47,951 bases of DNA from Planctomycetaceae bacterium (lineage in GTDB: Bacteria > Planctomycetota > Planctomycetia > Pirellulales > Pirellulaceae), in contig SYJV01000107.1 in NCBI GenBank assembly GCA_005798335.1, positions 1 through 47,951 on the forward strand. Direction: 5' to 3'. Positions 35,816 to 45,072 of the stretch are shown in pieces. Each line of letters starts with the position of its first letter. Within the stretch, counting starts at the first letter, position 1. The position numbers were made by a program, and so were the translations under genes. Under the pieces are notes generated by a model. That model was not told the DNA's origin. It searched no databases and saw only the letters and a program-made list of their open reading frames with translations.

Positions 35816-38548
35816 TTACGAGGCCTTGCTTGATGGACGCAATAGTACGAAGAAGGCAGGGACCAATAACGATCGAATGATCAGTGTGTCGAGCATTACT
35901 CCTAGGGACAAGGCAAACCCTAACTCAGTAATGCCACTGAGCACAGGAGCATCGTAGGTAAGACTCAACTGTGGCCACAAGTGCGTTACCCAGTGAATGA
36001 TGGCTGGACTAACCATGGCAATAAAGGTGCCTGCCATCACGAATCCGCAACTGGTAATAATGCCACCGGTCATCACCATCGCTTGTCGAACGCCAGCCAG
36101 TGTTCCCAGCCGTCGCTCCTCTTCACGAATACGAGTCGTCAAATACACGTTGTAGTCTTGTCCCACGGCAACCAAAATTACGAACAGAAAAAGCGGGACT
36201 TTCCAGTCGAGTCCTGAATAATCGCCGCCGTGTAAGATCGAGAAGAAGAAATAGGTTAGTCCCAATGTTGAAAAGTAACTAAACAGAACCGTCAAGATCA
36301 AGTAAGTGGAAACGAGTAGCTCACCGAGCAAAACGATCAAGACGGCCCAAACGACAAGCGTAACCAAAACTTGAATTCTTCGCTGATCGGCTTGAGTGAC
36401 CATGCGCAGATCTGTAATGCCGACCGTGGTTCCGGCAGCCGCAATGGTGGCTGATTTCCAAGGCGAACCATCGCGCTTCGTTTCCACGTCCAGCAATTTC
36501 AAGACTCTCGCCAATGTACTGGCGGCATCGAGCGAGAATGGATTGTCGGTCAGGATCAAATCGAACTTCGCCAAGCGTTTGCCGAGATCTTCGACGGTAC
36601 TAATATATTGATCTCGAGCAATGCGATGCGTCTGCAAAACGCGCCGCCGCCAGGCATCTTTATCAAACAATCCCATGCGTCGCCCGGGTGGATAATCACC
36701 CAAGGGGTCGGAGACGTTGCGGACTGAATTCACGCCAGAGGTATAAAGAGACTTGGATATTTCTAAACATGCGTTCAGCAATTGCTGGTCGGAATCGAAC
36801 GGTTGCTCGCGAATCATCAAGATCGTAACAGGACTGCTGTCCGACGTTGGGAAGAACTGCGAAATTAAATGAGCTCCCCGCCGGCTCGGTGCATCCTCGG
36901 AAAGTTCGGCTGGCAAATCGTAGGTCACTCGATCCATACAAATCGCTCCGTACGTTGCCGGAATGCCCAACAACAAGATCGTCAATACCAGCGTTAATGC
37001 TGGCCGAGCGACTACGATTTCACCTACCTTATCCCACAGTTTGTACCAAATCGAAGTCGTCATTCTCGACGGTTCACCCTTGAGCCTAGTGTGTCCGAAT
37101 TTCGAGGGCCAAAATGCCACTAACCCAAACCCACTTAGCAGCGCCGGCGTGAAACTGAGGCAAGCGACCAGCGTGACCGCTAGAGAGATTGCGATCACTG
37201 GCCCGCTATATTGAAACTTCTCAAAGCTGGAAAACCACATGACCGCCAACCCGAGTATCGTCGTCATTGCGCTGGCAACCAAGGCATTGTGGACGCTGCT
37301 CCAACTCCGTGCGATGGCTCGGTAAAGCTGACTACGAGAACGAATTGACTGTTCCACAAAAGCTTCGCGACATCGAGCAATGAGAAACAAACAGAAATCG
37401 GTACCGGAGCCAAACAGCAGTACCACCACAAAAATTCGCGTCGTCGTAAATACTCCTAAGCCGACACTTCCTGGAACATTGGGGTCGCGAGCAAGCAATG
37501 CGACAATTGCAGTCGCCACGACTAAACTCAAACCAATGGTAGCAAGCGGAATGGCGACTAAAAATGGACCACGGTAGGCAACCGCCAAAATCAACAGCAC
37601 CAAAAAGATGGAAACTCCTTCGGTCAGCCTGACACTTCCCGCCGAGGCGCGCAGCATGTCTGCACCCAACGCGGCAGAGCCACTGACTTCGATCATCAAA
37701 TCAGGCGTCAATTGGCCTGAAAAATCCTTGCGAATTCCATCGATAGTCTGTTCCAATCCCTCGAGCACATCAATATTTCCCACCGCAGAGAATTCGTTGC
37801 CAAGCTGAATCGCGATCAGTCGCGCGTTAAGGTGCTCACTGCCCAGCTTATGCCCCAAAATGGAATCGCGCCATGTCCAAACGTCCTGCACCGCTTTGGC
37901 CCAGTCCGGTGGTTCGCGCGAGATGGACGGAACCGATTGGACACGAAGCTGGTCGAGCACCTCTACATCCTGGGCAACTTCAATTGCCCTCCCAAGTGCA
38001 AGATTGAGTCTCTGCCGAAGTTCATAGGCGGCGGTCAGCCGACTGACGGCTCGCGTGGGTTGAGCGCTTTCCAGATAGGTTGCCAGTTCCTGATCGATCT
38101 CTATCGATTGATTGACGTTGTCGCGCATGGTCTCAATCAGAGTCTGCGTTCCTCGCGGCAGCTCAGCTTCATTGACCGGTGTATCGCTGACCCCAGGCAG
38201 TTCTTTGGCGATACTTGTCCATGCGAAATGCGCGGCGTAGAAATGCAGCCGGCGAGCTAATTCCATACCCACTGCCAAGTCGCTAGTGGCAAGTGGCTGA
38301 TGTTGGTTCGCGATCACTACCACCATCTGGCTGCGCACGCGCGATCCTGGAAATGCTTGATCGAGCGTTTTTTGCCCTACAGCGCTAGCAACTGTAGGAG
38401 GAAGAAAGGAAAGGTCACCGTCGGCAGCAATGGAATCCCAGTCGGGTGCGATACCATACAGAAACGCGGCCAGTGCCAGCCAACCTACGATGACCGCAGG
38501 CCAGTAGCGAGTTACCAACCTGCTGCCGACAATCTTGTACCAATTCAC
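35816..38548 (-). CDS. MMPL/RND family membrane transporter
   Basis: 910 residues with the RND layout: one helix near 15-35, a large extracytoplasmic domain (about 40-310), five or six helices (about 310-480), a second extracytoplasmic domain (about 560-720), and a closing helix bundle with GQDYNVYLTTRIREE and GGIITSCGFVMAG, both typical MMPL signatures. Members export lipids or other hydrophobic compounds using the proton gradient; substrate here unknown. The start codon is GTG, overlapping the mqnD stop (GTGA at 38548-38545), so expression is probably coupled with mqnD, an unusual pairing. Confidence 0.9.
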   Translation of the reverse strand: MNWYKIVGSRLVTRYWPAVIVGWLALAAFLYGIAPDWDSIAADGDLSFLPPTVASAVGQKTLDQAFPGSRVRSQMVVVIANQHQPLATSDLAVGMELARRLHFYAAHFAWTSIAKELPGVSDTPVNEAELPRGTQTLIETMRDNVNQSIEIDQELATYLESAQPTRAVSRLTAAYELRQRLNLALGRAIEVAQDVEVLDQLRVQSVPSISREPPDWAKAVQDVWTWRDSILGHKLGSEHLNARLIAIQLGNEFSAVGNIDVLEGLEQTIDGIRKDFSGQLTPDLMIEVSGSAALGADMLRASAGSVRLTEGVSIFLVLLILAVAYRGPFLVAIPLATIGLSLVVATAIVALLARDPNVPGSVGLGVFTTTRIFVVVLLFGSGTDFCLFLIARCREAFVEQSIRSRSQLYRAIARSWSSVHNALVASAMTTILGLAVMWFSSFEKFQYSGPVIAISLAVTLVACLSFTPALLSGFGLVAFWPSKFGHTRLKGEPSRMTTSIWYKLWDKVGEIVVARPALTLVLTILLLGIPATYGAICMDRVTYDLPAELSEDAPSRRGAHLISQFFPTSDSSPVTILMIREQPFDSDQQLLNACLEISKSLYTSGVNSVRNVSDPLGDYPPGRRMGLFDKDAWRRRVLQTHRIARDQYISTVEDLGKRLAKFDLILTDNPFSLDAASTLARVLKLLDVETKRDGSPWKSATIAAAGTTVGITDLRMVTQADQRRIQVLVTLVVWAVLIVLLGELLVSTYLILTVLFSYFSTLGLTYFFFSILHGGDYSGLDWKVPLFLFVILVAVGQDYNVYLTTRIREEERRLGTLAGVRQAMVMTGGIITSCGFVMAGTFIAMVSPAIIHWVTHLWPQLSLTYDAPVLSGITELGFALSLGVMLDTLIIRSLLVPAFFVLLRPSSKAS

Positions 38549-39462
38549 TGCTGCCGGACCTCGGGAGGCGGATCGACGAATTCTGGCTTAACAAGCTTGG
38601 AAATCATTCCCGATTCAAATCCTCGCCGCAGCAACAATTCCACGGACGCTCGGCCCTTGGCACCAAAATCCAAAGTCCAATCGTTGACATACATGCCGAC
38701 AAAGGTATCCGCTTTGTTGCGATCCAGTCCCCTGCCGAACCCTAATGCATAGTCCAGCGCAGCGGATCGATGATTCAGCCCATAGTAAATGCTCTGATAC
38801 AACAATCGGTTGACATCACTAATCGCTTCGGTACCGATGTCCTTGCGAATCGCATTGGCACCAAGAGGCAGCGGGAGACCGGTTTCCTTAGTCCACCACT
38901 TGCCAAGGTCGGTGAGCAAGTGCAACTGCTGCTCGTGGTAAGTCAACTGCCCTTCATGAATCACCAACCCGGCTCCAACCGGCTGGCTACCGAAGAAACC
39001 GGACTGTACGACTTCCAAGGTCTGATCGAAGGGTACAACCACATAATTACATCGCTGACCAAACCAAAGATTTAGCGCCAAGAATGCAGTCGTCAAAGTG
39101 CCAGGCACTGCAATGGTTTGGCTGAGCAATTGTTCGCGCGACATGGGCTGGCGAGCAACCAACATCGGTCCATAATTATCTCCCATGCTGGCGCCGCACG
39201 AACAAATGATGTACTTGTCCGCTAAGTACGCATACGCATGCAAACTGAGCGCTGTCAACTCCAGCTCGCCACTAAATGCCCGCCGATTCAACGTTTCAAT
39301 GTCAACCAGCTCATGGGAAAAAATATATCGGCCCGTATCGATGCGGTCTTTGCTGAGAGCATAAAACATGAAAGCGTCGTCAGCATCCGGACTGTGACCC
39401 ACCCGGATGCGGATTTTTTGCGTGCTCAATACAGGATGAATTGCGGTATCTTCGTTAGACAT
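38545..39462 (-). CDS. mqnD: 1,4-dihydroxy-6-naphthoate synthase MqnD
   Basis: 305 residues. The N-terminus VGHSPDADDAFMFYAL is the MqnD signature, followed by HELVDIETLNRRAFSG and ELELTALSLHAYAYLADKY, with a CGASMGDNYGPML segment in the periplasmic-binding-protein-like fold. It converts cyclic dehypoxanthinyl futalosine to 1,4-dihydroxy-6-naphthoate in the futalosine route to menaquinone. A GAGGAGGAG ribosome-binding site lies ahead of the ATG. It ends inside the start of the MMPL gene. No other mqn gene is in the window. Confidence 0.93.
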   Translation of the reverse strand: MSNEDTAIHPVLSTQKIRIRVGHSPDADDAFMFYALSKDRIDTGRYIFSHELVDIETLNRRAFSGELELTALSLHAYAYLADKYIICSCGASMGDNYGPMLVARQPMSREQLLSQTIAVPGTLTTAFLALNLWFGQRCNYVVVPFDQTLEVVQSGFFGSQPVGAGLVIHEGQLTYHEQQLHLLTDLGKWWTKETGLPLPLGANAIRKDIGTEAISDVNRLLYQSIYYGLNHRSAALDYALGFGRGLDRNKADTFVGMYVNDWTLDFGAKGRASVELLLRRGFESGMISKLVKPEFVDPPPEVRQQ

Positions 39463-39662
39463 TCGATTCTCCTCCTCTAGATTCCCGCAATTACTTCAAC
39501 TGGATAACAAGCCGCAGTTTCTCGACCTTCGGAATCTTCGATCCAACAAATGCGTTCGAACTATATCATCAAACGCGAATCCACCGACGGCGAATAAGAC
39601 CTTGCGAGCTGACGAAGAGCTTTATACACACTTTAATCCGGCGAGTCGCCACCCCTTTGCAA

Positions 39663-40346
39663 TCAGGGGGAGATACGTTCTATAGACTCTGGCCCGTCGA
39701 ATCTTGCATGATTCACACGCATATCGACCGGATAGGCCTCAAGGAAGTCGTCGGGCGCCGATTTCAGCAAGCTCTGAATTCTTGTAGAAGGCAGTGTAGG
39801 ATCAAGCCAATCTCTAAGATCGTTGCCCAATAGCATGACGGGCATGCGATCATGAACAGGGCTAACTCCAAGTGACGCGTCGGTCGTAATCAAGGCGCAG
39901 GTTCTGATTGTTTCTTTCGTAGCTTTGGTGTTAGTTTCCCACAACCCCGCCATAACAAATAACGACTTGTCAGGCCGGTGAATCCAGTAGGGTTGCTTGC
40001 GATTTTCCACCTGCTTCCACTCGTAATATCCGTCCGCAATAACGGCACACCGGCGCTCGGCAAGCGGTTTACGAAATGACGGTTTCTCAGCTACAGTTTC
40101 CGCGCGAGCGTTAATCATTCGACTACCGATTGTCACATCAGTAGCCCACGATGGAACCAGCCCCCAACGAAAATACTGAGCCAAGAAACCACCGGTTGCG
40201 GCATCTTGAACAAGCGCGATAATCGACTGCGTCGGAGCAATGTTGTAGCGAGCGCGCCAATCGGTTACCGCAGAACTGTCGATGATCGGCAACAGCAGTT
40301 GTCCCCACTGGTCCGGCGCCGTTTTCAAAGTGAATCGTCCACACAT
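39663..40346 (-). CDS. SOS response-associated peptidase, YedK/HMCES family
   Basis: 227 residues from the ATG at 40346, chosen because the catalytic Cys must be residue 2 after Met removal (MCGRFTL). Other family marks: ARYNIAPTQ, WGLVPSWA, NARAETVAEKPSF, RRCAVIADGYYEWK, and VHDRMPVML with the conserved His. The protein forms a thiazolidine crosslink with abasic sites in single-stranded DNA. An upstream Met at 40355 would bury the Cys and is rejected. Its start codon abuts the start of the cutA pseudogene on the other strand. Confidence 0.93.
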   Translation of the reverse strand: MCGRFTLKTAPDQWGQLLLPIIDSSAVTDWRARYNIAPTQSIIALVQDAATGGFLAQYFRWGLVPSWATDVTIGSRMINARAETVAEKPSFRKPLAERRCAVIADGYYEWKQVENRKQPYWIHRPDKSLFVMAGLWETNTKATKETIRTCALITTDASLGVSPVHDRMPVMLLGNDLRDWLDPTLPSTRIQSLLKSAPDDFLEAYPVDMRVNHARFDGPESIERISP

Positions 40347-40557
40347 ATGAAGCATTCAAACTCGACAGAAGAACCTATTGTTGAGATAACCACTATCTTT
40401 GGGAAATGAGCAGGATGCGCTGCAGCTCGCTCGAAAGCTGGTTGAATCCAAACTGGCCGGCTGTGTGCAAATTGCCGGACCACTGCTCAGCGTCTACCGA
40501 TGGAAAGGGACCATCTGCGAAGATCGCGAGTGGTGCTGTACGATCAAAACACTCTCT

Positions 40558-40567
40558 AGCTTAATCG
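40558..40567. repeat. Left flanking duplication of the MITE-like element
   Basis: AGCTTAATCG, identical to 40699-40708. It lies inside cutA codons for Ser-Leu-Ile, and one copy plus the downstream sequence restores the gene. Confidence 0.8.
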
Positions 40568-40698
40568 CAATACCGTTCAACGAACGTGGGATAAGCTTCC
40601 AGCTTGTCAATATCTTGTGCAAGCAATGGCGAAACTCCGCTACAGGTTGACAAGCTGGAAGCGCTGGAAGCTTATCCCACGTTCGTTGAACGGTATTG
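40568..40698. mobile_element. MITE-like palindromic element with 10-bp target duplication
   Basis: 131 bp. Perfect 35-bp terminal inverted repeats lie at 40568-40602 and 40664-40698, beginning CAATACCGTTCAACGAACGT. The element is flanked on both sides by the identical AGCTTAATCG (40558-40567 and 40699-40708), consistent with a target-site duplication. The 61-bp centre has no gene. The right arm holds an extra CGCTTCCAG next to the inner end, so the inner TTGACAAG/CTTGTCAA pairing is offset by nine bases. Removing one flanking copy and the element rejoins the cutA reading frame, supporting real insertion. The transposase that moves it is not in the window. Confidence 0.85.
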
Positions 40699-40708
40699 AG
40701 CTTAATCG
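40699..40708. repeat. Right flanking duplication of the MITE-like element
   Basis: AGCTTAATCG directly after the right terminal repeat, matching 40558-40567. Confidence 0.8.
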
Positions 40709-40840
40709 ATCCGGTAAAAGAATTCATGCGCACTCAACATGCCTGTGAAACACCCCAGGTCTTGATCAATCAAGTGGATGGCAGCAGCGACAAATACAAT
40801 CATGGTTTCGCGCGCAAATCGAAGTCCAACGACCTGGCGA

Positions 40841-42331
40841 TTAGGCGAGTAATTCGCGAATGATAGCACCCTCGTCTAGGATAGGCCGCGGGCGATCTTG
40901 AAAGTCTGCCGTAAAATCTTCGTGGTTAATGCCCATCAAATGGTAAATTGTGGCGGCGACATCCCACGGTCCATAGGGGCGAGTCAAAGGACGTGAGGCC
41001 GTTCGATCCGTTTGGCCGACGACCTGCCCAGTTTTAATTCCCGCGCCTGCAAAGAACAATGAACCCGCGCGCCCCCAGTGATCTCGGCCACCTAGTTTGT
41101 TGATCGTCGGAGTGCGCCCAAACTCAGTTACAAATACCACGAGAGTTGTCTCTAGCAATCCGCGACTGCTGAGGTCACTAATCAATGCCGCAAACGCGCG
41201 GTCCATGCCGGCCAGATGGTAGCCGCGAAATACCATCTGCTGAATCGGCGGGTGGTTCTGCACTGGCGCATTGTGATTGTCCCAGATATTTCCGTAGTCG
41301 GGATCGTAGCCGTAGTCGACCATAACAAACCGCGCTCCCGCTTCGACCAATCGCCTGGCAGTCAGACAGCGACCGCCGATCTTTGTGCGACCATAATTTT
41401 CGCGTACGCTTGACGGTTCATCACCCACTTCAAACGCTTGTCGAACTTCAGGTGTATGCAACAATCGCAAGCCATTCTGAAACTGCGCCTCGGCAGCTTG
41501 AAACTGATCCTGCCTTTCCACCGTTCGCAGGGCTTGATCAAAGGCATCGCGCAGAGCTTGCCGATTACTTAATCGACTAAGCGAAACATCTGGCGACAAC
41601 GACAGCGACTGAGGGCGCAGTTCCTCTTCGTACTTTGCAGGCGGATCATACAATTTTTCGCCAACAGAAAAATCAGGTTGCTCAGGCAAGCCACCCAAGC
41701 AATACGGCGCGTACTTGCTGCCCAGCCAGCCACCGACAAACAAATTATGCGGAGGTGGCCCCGGACGCGTTACTCCCGGTACTGCGATATATCCGGGCAA
41801 TCCACTCCGCGGTCCGTGAGTGCGCCAAACGACGCTGCCGATATTTGGCTCGCTAAACAACTGCAGCCGATTGATCCGCCGGCCCGATAGCGTATAAACT
41901 TGGCTCAGTAAATGATCGTCACTGTCGTGCGAAAAACTGCGCAGCACAGCCAACTTGTCAGTAACGCTCGCCAATTTGGGCAGAGTTTCGCAAAAGCGGA
42001 TTCCGGGGACATTGGTAGCGATGTCCTCCAACGAGCCACGAACTTCGCTCGGTGCCTGTGGCTTGGGATCGAACGAGTCGATATGCGTAACGCCGCCGCC
42101 CATCCACAAAAAGATGACCGACTTTGCTTTTCCCGGCCCCGATCGATCGACCGTACCGATTGAGCCAGCAGCATGCAATCGGCAAGATTGCGGAATCAAT
42201 GTTGCGGCAACACTAATTCCACCAACTCGCAACACATCGCGTTGGGCAAGCAACGGTGGCAAGCGTACCAGCGAAGTGGTTTCGGTGCTGGCGTTCAAAT
42301 CCTTCGTATCCAACATATTGCGAGATTCCAT
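40841..42331 (-). CDS. DUF1501 domain protein, alkaline-phosphatase-like fold
   Basis: 496 residues. Segments typical of planctomycete DUF1501 proteins: KAKSVIFLWMGGGVTHIDSFDPK, HDSDDHLLSQVYTLSGRR, DNHNAPVQNHPPI, VVFVTEFGRTPTINKLGG RDHWG, and a C-terminal DVAATIYHLMGINHE. A Tat-like or signal region precedes it (about 20-55, without a clear twin-arginine). These genes sit next to DUF1549/DUF1553 genes, as here: the partner starts upstream on the same strand and ends about 200 bp before this gene. Predicted exported hydrolase of sulfatase/phosphatase superfamily; substrate unknown. Confidence 0.92.
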   Translation of the reverse strand: MESRNMLDTKDLNASTETTSLVRLPPLLAQRDVLRVGGISVAATLIPQSCRLHAAGSIGTVDRSGPGKAKSVIFLWMGGGVTHIDSFDPKPQAPSEVRGSLEDIATNVPGIRFCETLPKLASVTDKLAVLRSFSHDSDDHLLSQVYTLSGRRINRLQLFSEPNIGSVVWRTHGPRSGLPGYIAVPGVTRPGPPPHNLFVGGWLGSKYAPYCLGGLPEQPDFSVGEKLYDPPAKYEEELRPQSLSLSPDVSLSRLSNRQALRDAFDQALRTVERQDQFQAAEAQFQNGLRLLHTPEVRQAFEVGDEPSSVRENYGRTKIGGRCLTARRLVEAGARFVMVDYGYDPDYGNIWDNHNAPVQNHPPIQQMVFRGYHLAGMDRAFAALISDLSSRGLLETTLVVFVTEFGRTPTINKLGGRDHWGRAGSLFFAGAGIKTGQVVGQTDRTASRPLTRPYGPWDVAATIYHLMGINHEDFTADFQDRPRPILDEGAIIRELLA

Positions 42332-42531
42332 TTTGTGTTCTGCTTAGGTGTGAAGCAACAGAAGTGGAGAAAACGGGCAACCTCTTCGGATTCTAGCTCA
42401 ACGTCGACGACCGCCGCAATGAATCATCTGAAAAATTTCAACTCTTCGTTGCATTGGATGGTTCGTTCTGTGAACGAAAGCTGGCGCGGTTCGAAAACGC
42501 GTTGGTTCGGCAATTGAACCACGACGACCGA

Positions 42532-44700
42532 TTAATGCTGCATCAGGAATTCGTTCGAATTGATCAGCGCCCATCCAACATCTTGAAATGCGATGAGTCG
42601 ATTCGCTTGCTTGGAAATGTGAATCTGGATAGTTTGCAATTCCCGTTCTGAAGGCTTGCGCGAATACGCGGCCATATAGAGTTCATGTGTGATTTGTTGA
42701 TCGGACGTTCCACCATTTACCAATCGGTGAATTCGTCCGTCGGCCGATGACAGTTTATCGTGCACTAGCTTCCCATTGGCCATTTGCAATGCTTGTGACA
42801 AAGTGGCTTCGACCATCCGCTCGCACTGACAAACCGTTTCTCGCTTGGGTTGGCCAAACGCTTCCAAAAATTCGCTGTTGATATCAGGACTAGGTAATTG
42901 AGTCGCCCGCGTGCCTTCCGGAAGGCCGCGAAAATGCTCGGGCAGCTCGGTAAACGAACCAATCGCATCGAGCAACTGTTCAGCCGTCAATAATCGAGAT
43001 CGATAATGTGAAAAGTACTTTTCGTCCGCCGGTTGTTGGTGACTAGTTTGGGATGCTGACTGGTAGGTGCGACTGTTCGTGATCAGCCGAATCGTTCGTT
43101 TGCGATCAAATCCATGGCTGCGAAAATCATCAGCTAACATGGCCAGCAACTCGGGATTACTCGGCGGATTGGAATCGCGAAAATCATCAATCGGTTCGAC
43201 AATGCCTCGTCCCACCAAATGACTCCAGATTCGATTCACTTCCACGGCTGCTAGGAACTCGTTATTCTTCGCAGTCAGCCAGTCAACAAATGCTGCACGA
43301 CGATCCCCGTCCGATCGATCTTGTACGTCGCCGATTCCTGGCAACCACGGAGCAACGCTGCGGCCAGTGCGAGGATGATTCAGCTCGCCTGAGTCTGCCA
43401 TCCAAATCACCAAATCGCCGCTGCGCCGATTGGTTTTTCGTTGCACGCGATTGAAGAACGCGGCGAATCCGTAATAGTTGTTTTGAGTCCACTTTTCCAT
43501 CGGATGATTATGGCACTTGCAGCATTCCAGCCGCACGCCCATGAAGATTTGGGCAGTGGATTCGGTAGCGTTGTTGACATCCGTCGCTGTCCGATAGTAA
43601 TTGGCGGCAGGACTCGTCAGCGTACTACCCTGCGCGAGCAGCAGCTCGCGCGTGAACTGGTCGTAAGGTTTATTGGTTGCGAATGAATCGACCAGCCAAC
43701 GCGCATACTTCTGAACACCCGCATTGCCGACTTGTTGACTATTGACTCGCAGCAAATCGCCCCACTTCAGTGCCCAGAACTTCGCATATTCCTCGCGCTT
43801 GAGCAACTCATCGATTAACTTCTCGCGTTTTTGCGGGTCTGTTCGAGGCAAAAATTGCTGAACTTCGTCGGTTGATGGCAGCAGTCCGATCACATCCAAA
43901 TAGGCGCGGCGCACGAACTGTTCGTCAGAGCAAAGTCCTGAGGGTACTACTTGCAGTCGAGCCAATTGCCGGTCCACCAACTCGTCGACTTGGTTCATTG
44001 GATTTGGCCAGGTGGCTTGCTGCGTAGTCCCATTGGGCGCGTAGGTAACAAACAGCGAGCGCCAAAACTCCAAATAGCGAACGCTGATCGCGGCGTGACC
44101 TCTTCCCTTACCGATAACCTGTCCGTCGCCATCAACTGCGACGACACCTAGATCGGAGCTGGAGAATACTGCCAACTTAGAAACATCGCGCTCGGTTCCA
44201 TCAGAAAATTTTGCCCATACTTCTAACCGTCGGCTCGCGTCGGTCGGTGACAGCATCACGCTATCCGCACAATTGAAGCGGATTCCGACGCACGCCGCAG
44301 CCGGCTCAGCCGTTGAACAACCGTGCCGCAGCCATCTGCGCAGTATCTCCAGCCCGTAGTCCCCGTTTTTTAACTGTTGTCCGCCGCCATGCGGTACGCG
44401 CATCATGGGCTTTTGGATCAGCAAACTAAGGTCAGGAGAAATCTTGTTTACGCGTCGCCCAAGCTCATCGCGAGTTAGCGACTGCGCATCCGCCACCGGA
44501 TCATAACCTCGCAAGCTCAACCGAAAACCATTCTTGCCGTTGGGTGAACCGTGGCAGGCTCCAGAACTACATCCAATCTTCGAAAGCAAGGGCACGACTT
44601 CGTGAAAAAACGAAGGCCCAATGTCGCTCGCATTTAAATGCCCCAAGAGGCATGGGATGAGCCACATACAAAACATCAGGCTGAAACGGTGTCTAAACAT
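42532..44700 (-). CDS. DUF1549/DUF1553 domain protein with cytochrome-like CX4CH motif
   Basis: About 722 residues from the ATG at 44700; a TTG at 44721 would add seven polar residues. A signal peptide (ending near LNASD) is followed by a haem-type region FFHEVVPLLSKIGCSSGACHG with C-x4-CH, a Big-like segment (about 185-235), DUF1549 (about 245-450, FVRRAYLDVIGLLPSTDEVQ, RLECCKCHNHPMEKWTQNNYYG) and DUF1553 (about 475-720, including RNRIW-like NRIWSHLVGRGIVEPIDDF and RSRLLTAEQLLDAIGSFTEL). This is the standard planctomycete partner of DUF1501. Both may act on polysaccharides or in an envelope-linked complex, but the function is unproven. Confidence 0.92.
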   Translation of the reverse strand: MFRHRFSLMFCMWLIPCLLGHLNASDIGPSFFHEVVPLLSKIGCSSGACHGSPNGKNGFRLSLRGYDPVADAQSLTRDELGRRVNKISPDLSLLIQKPMMRVPHGGGQQLKNGDYGLEILRRWLRHGCSTAEPAAACVGIRFNCADSVMLSPTDASRRLEVWAKFSDGTERDVSKLAVFSSSDLGVVAVDGDGQVIGKGRGHAAISVRYLEFWRSLFVTYAPNGTTQQATWPNPMNQVDELVDRQLARLQVVPSGLCSDEQFVRRAYLDVIGLLPSTDEVQQFLPRTDPQKREKLIDELLKREEYAKFWALKWGDLLRVNSQQVGNAGVQKYARWLVDSFATNKPYDQFTRELLLAQGSTLTSPAANYYRTATDVNNATESTAQIFMGVRLECCKCHNHPMEKWTQNNYYGFAAFFNRVQRKTNRRSGDLVIWMADSGELNHPRTGRSVAPWLPGIGDVQDRSDGDRRAAFVDWLTAKNNEFLAAVEVNRIWSHLVGRGIVEPIDDFRDSNPPSNPELLAMLADDFRSHGFDRKRTIRLITNSRTYQSASQTSHQQPADEKYFSHYRSRLLTAEQLLDAIGSFTELPEHFRGLPEGTRATQLPSPDINSEFLEAFGQPKRETVCQCERMVEATLSQALQMANGKLVHDKLSSADGRIHRLVNGGTSDQQITHELYMAAYSRKPSERELQTIQIHISKQANRLIAFQDVGWALINSNEFLMQH

Positions 44701-44721
44701 CTGACTATTCGACGATGACAA

Positions 44722-45072
44722 TCAACAATGCCTAATCTCCGCGGTCACGACCTTAGTTGGGAAGCGCCACTTTTATTGCGGAATACAAGCCCGAAGCGCA
44801 AGCGAGTGAATGATCGAATGAGTGGATGAGTAACTTACGACGACGACAATTCACTCGCTTGCGCTTCGGGCTTGTATTCCGCAAAAAAGGTGGCGCTGTC
44901 CAATGAGGCATGCCTCAAACGAGGCCCGCAGTTACCGCATCGGTTTTCTGAGTACGCGGTACTACAGTACCTGCACCATTATGAACCACGTGAAAGTCCA
45001 AGCTAACCCGCCAAGCGGGGTTTGCAATACCCCGCGTAACCGTGTTACCTATGGAAATCGCTCGTCAATTAA
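44722..45072. other. Intergenic region with a long inverted repeat
   Basis: 351 bp without a gene. It contains the palindromic repeat at 44763-44897 and a perfect 7-bp hairpin GCGGGGT/ACCCCGC (45015-45035) that has no T-run on either strand. Confidence 0.6.
44763..44897. repeat. Long palindromic repeat (full copy of the 17.9/47.8-kb family)
   Basis: Arms of about 49 bp at 44763-44811 and 44849-44897 pair almost perfectly, differing around the T-run. Their inner core GAATACAAGCCCGAAGCGCA and AGCGAGTGAAT recurs as half copies at 17949-17975 and 47752-47779. Only this copy retains both arms and the outer AGCGCCAC ends. It is probably a non-coding dispersed element. Confidence 0.75.

Larger units (their letters stand above)
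40347..40822 (+). pseudogene. cutA: cutA pseudogene split by a MITE-like element
   Basis: Reads as a CutA divalent-cation tolerance protein: MKHSNSTEEPIVEITTIFG, then (after a one-base shift in GGG near 40401-40403) NEQDALQLARKLVESKLAGC, SVYRWKGTICEDREWCCTIKT. The 131-bp element at 40568-40698 then interrupts it, and the frame resumes after the second flanking repeat as SLIDPVKEFMRTQHACETPQ, VLINQVDGSSDKY, matching the CutA C-terminus. So the gene has two lesions, a +1 frameshift and an insertion. Start ATG at 40347 directly abuts the divergent YedK-type gene, leaving no space for a promoter. Intact CutA proteins are small trimers of about 105-115 residues. Confidence 0.75.

Noticed and set aside
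35715-35957. Plus-strand frame beyond the island
   Set aside because: Its second half is antisense to the MMPL C-terminus; no ribosome-binding site or family features.
45015-45035. Hairpin GCGGGGT/ACCCCGC as a terminator of tpx
   Set aside because: No T-run on either strand.
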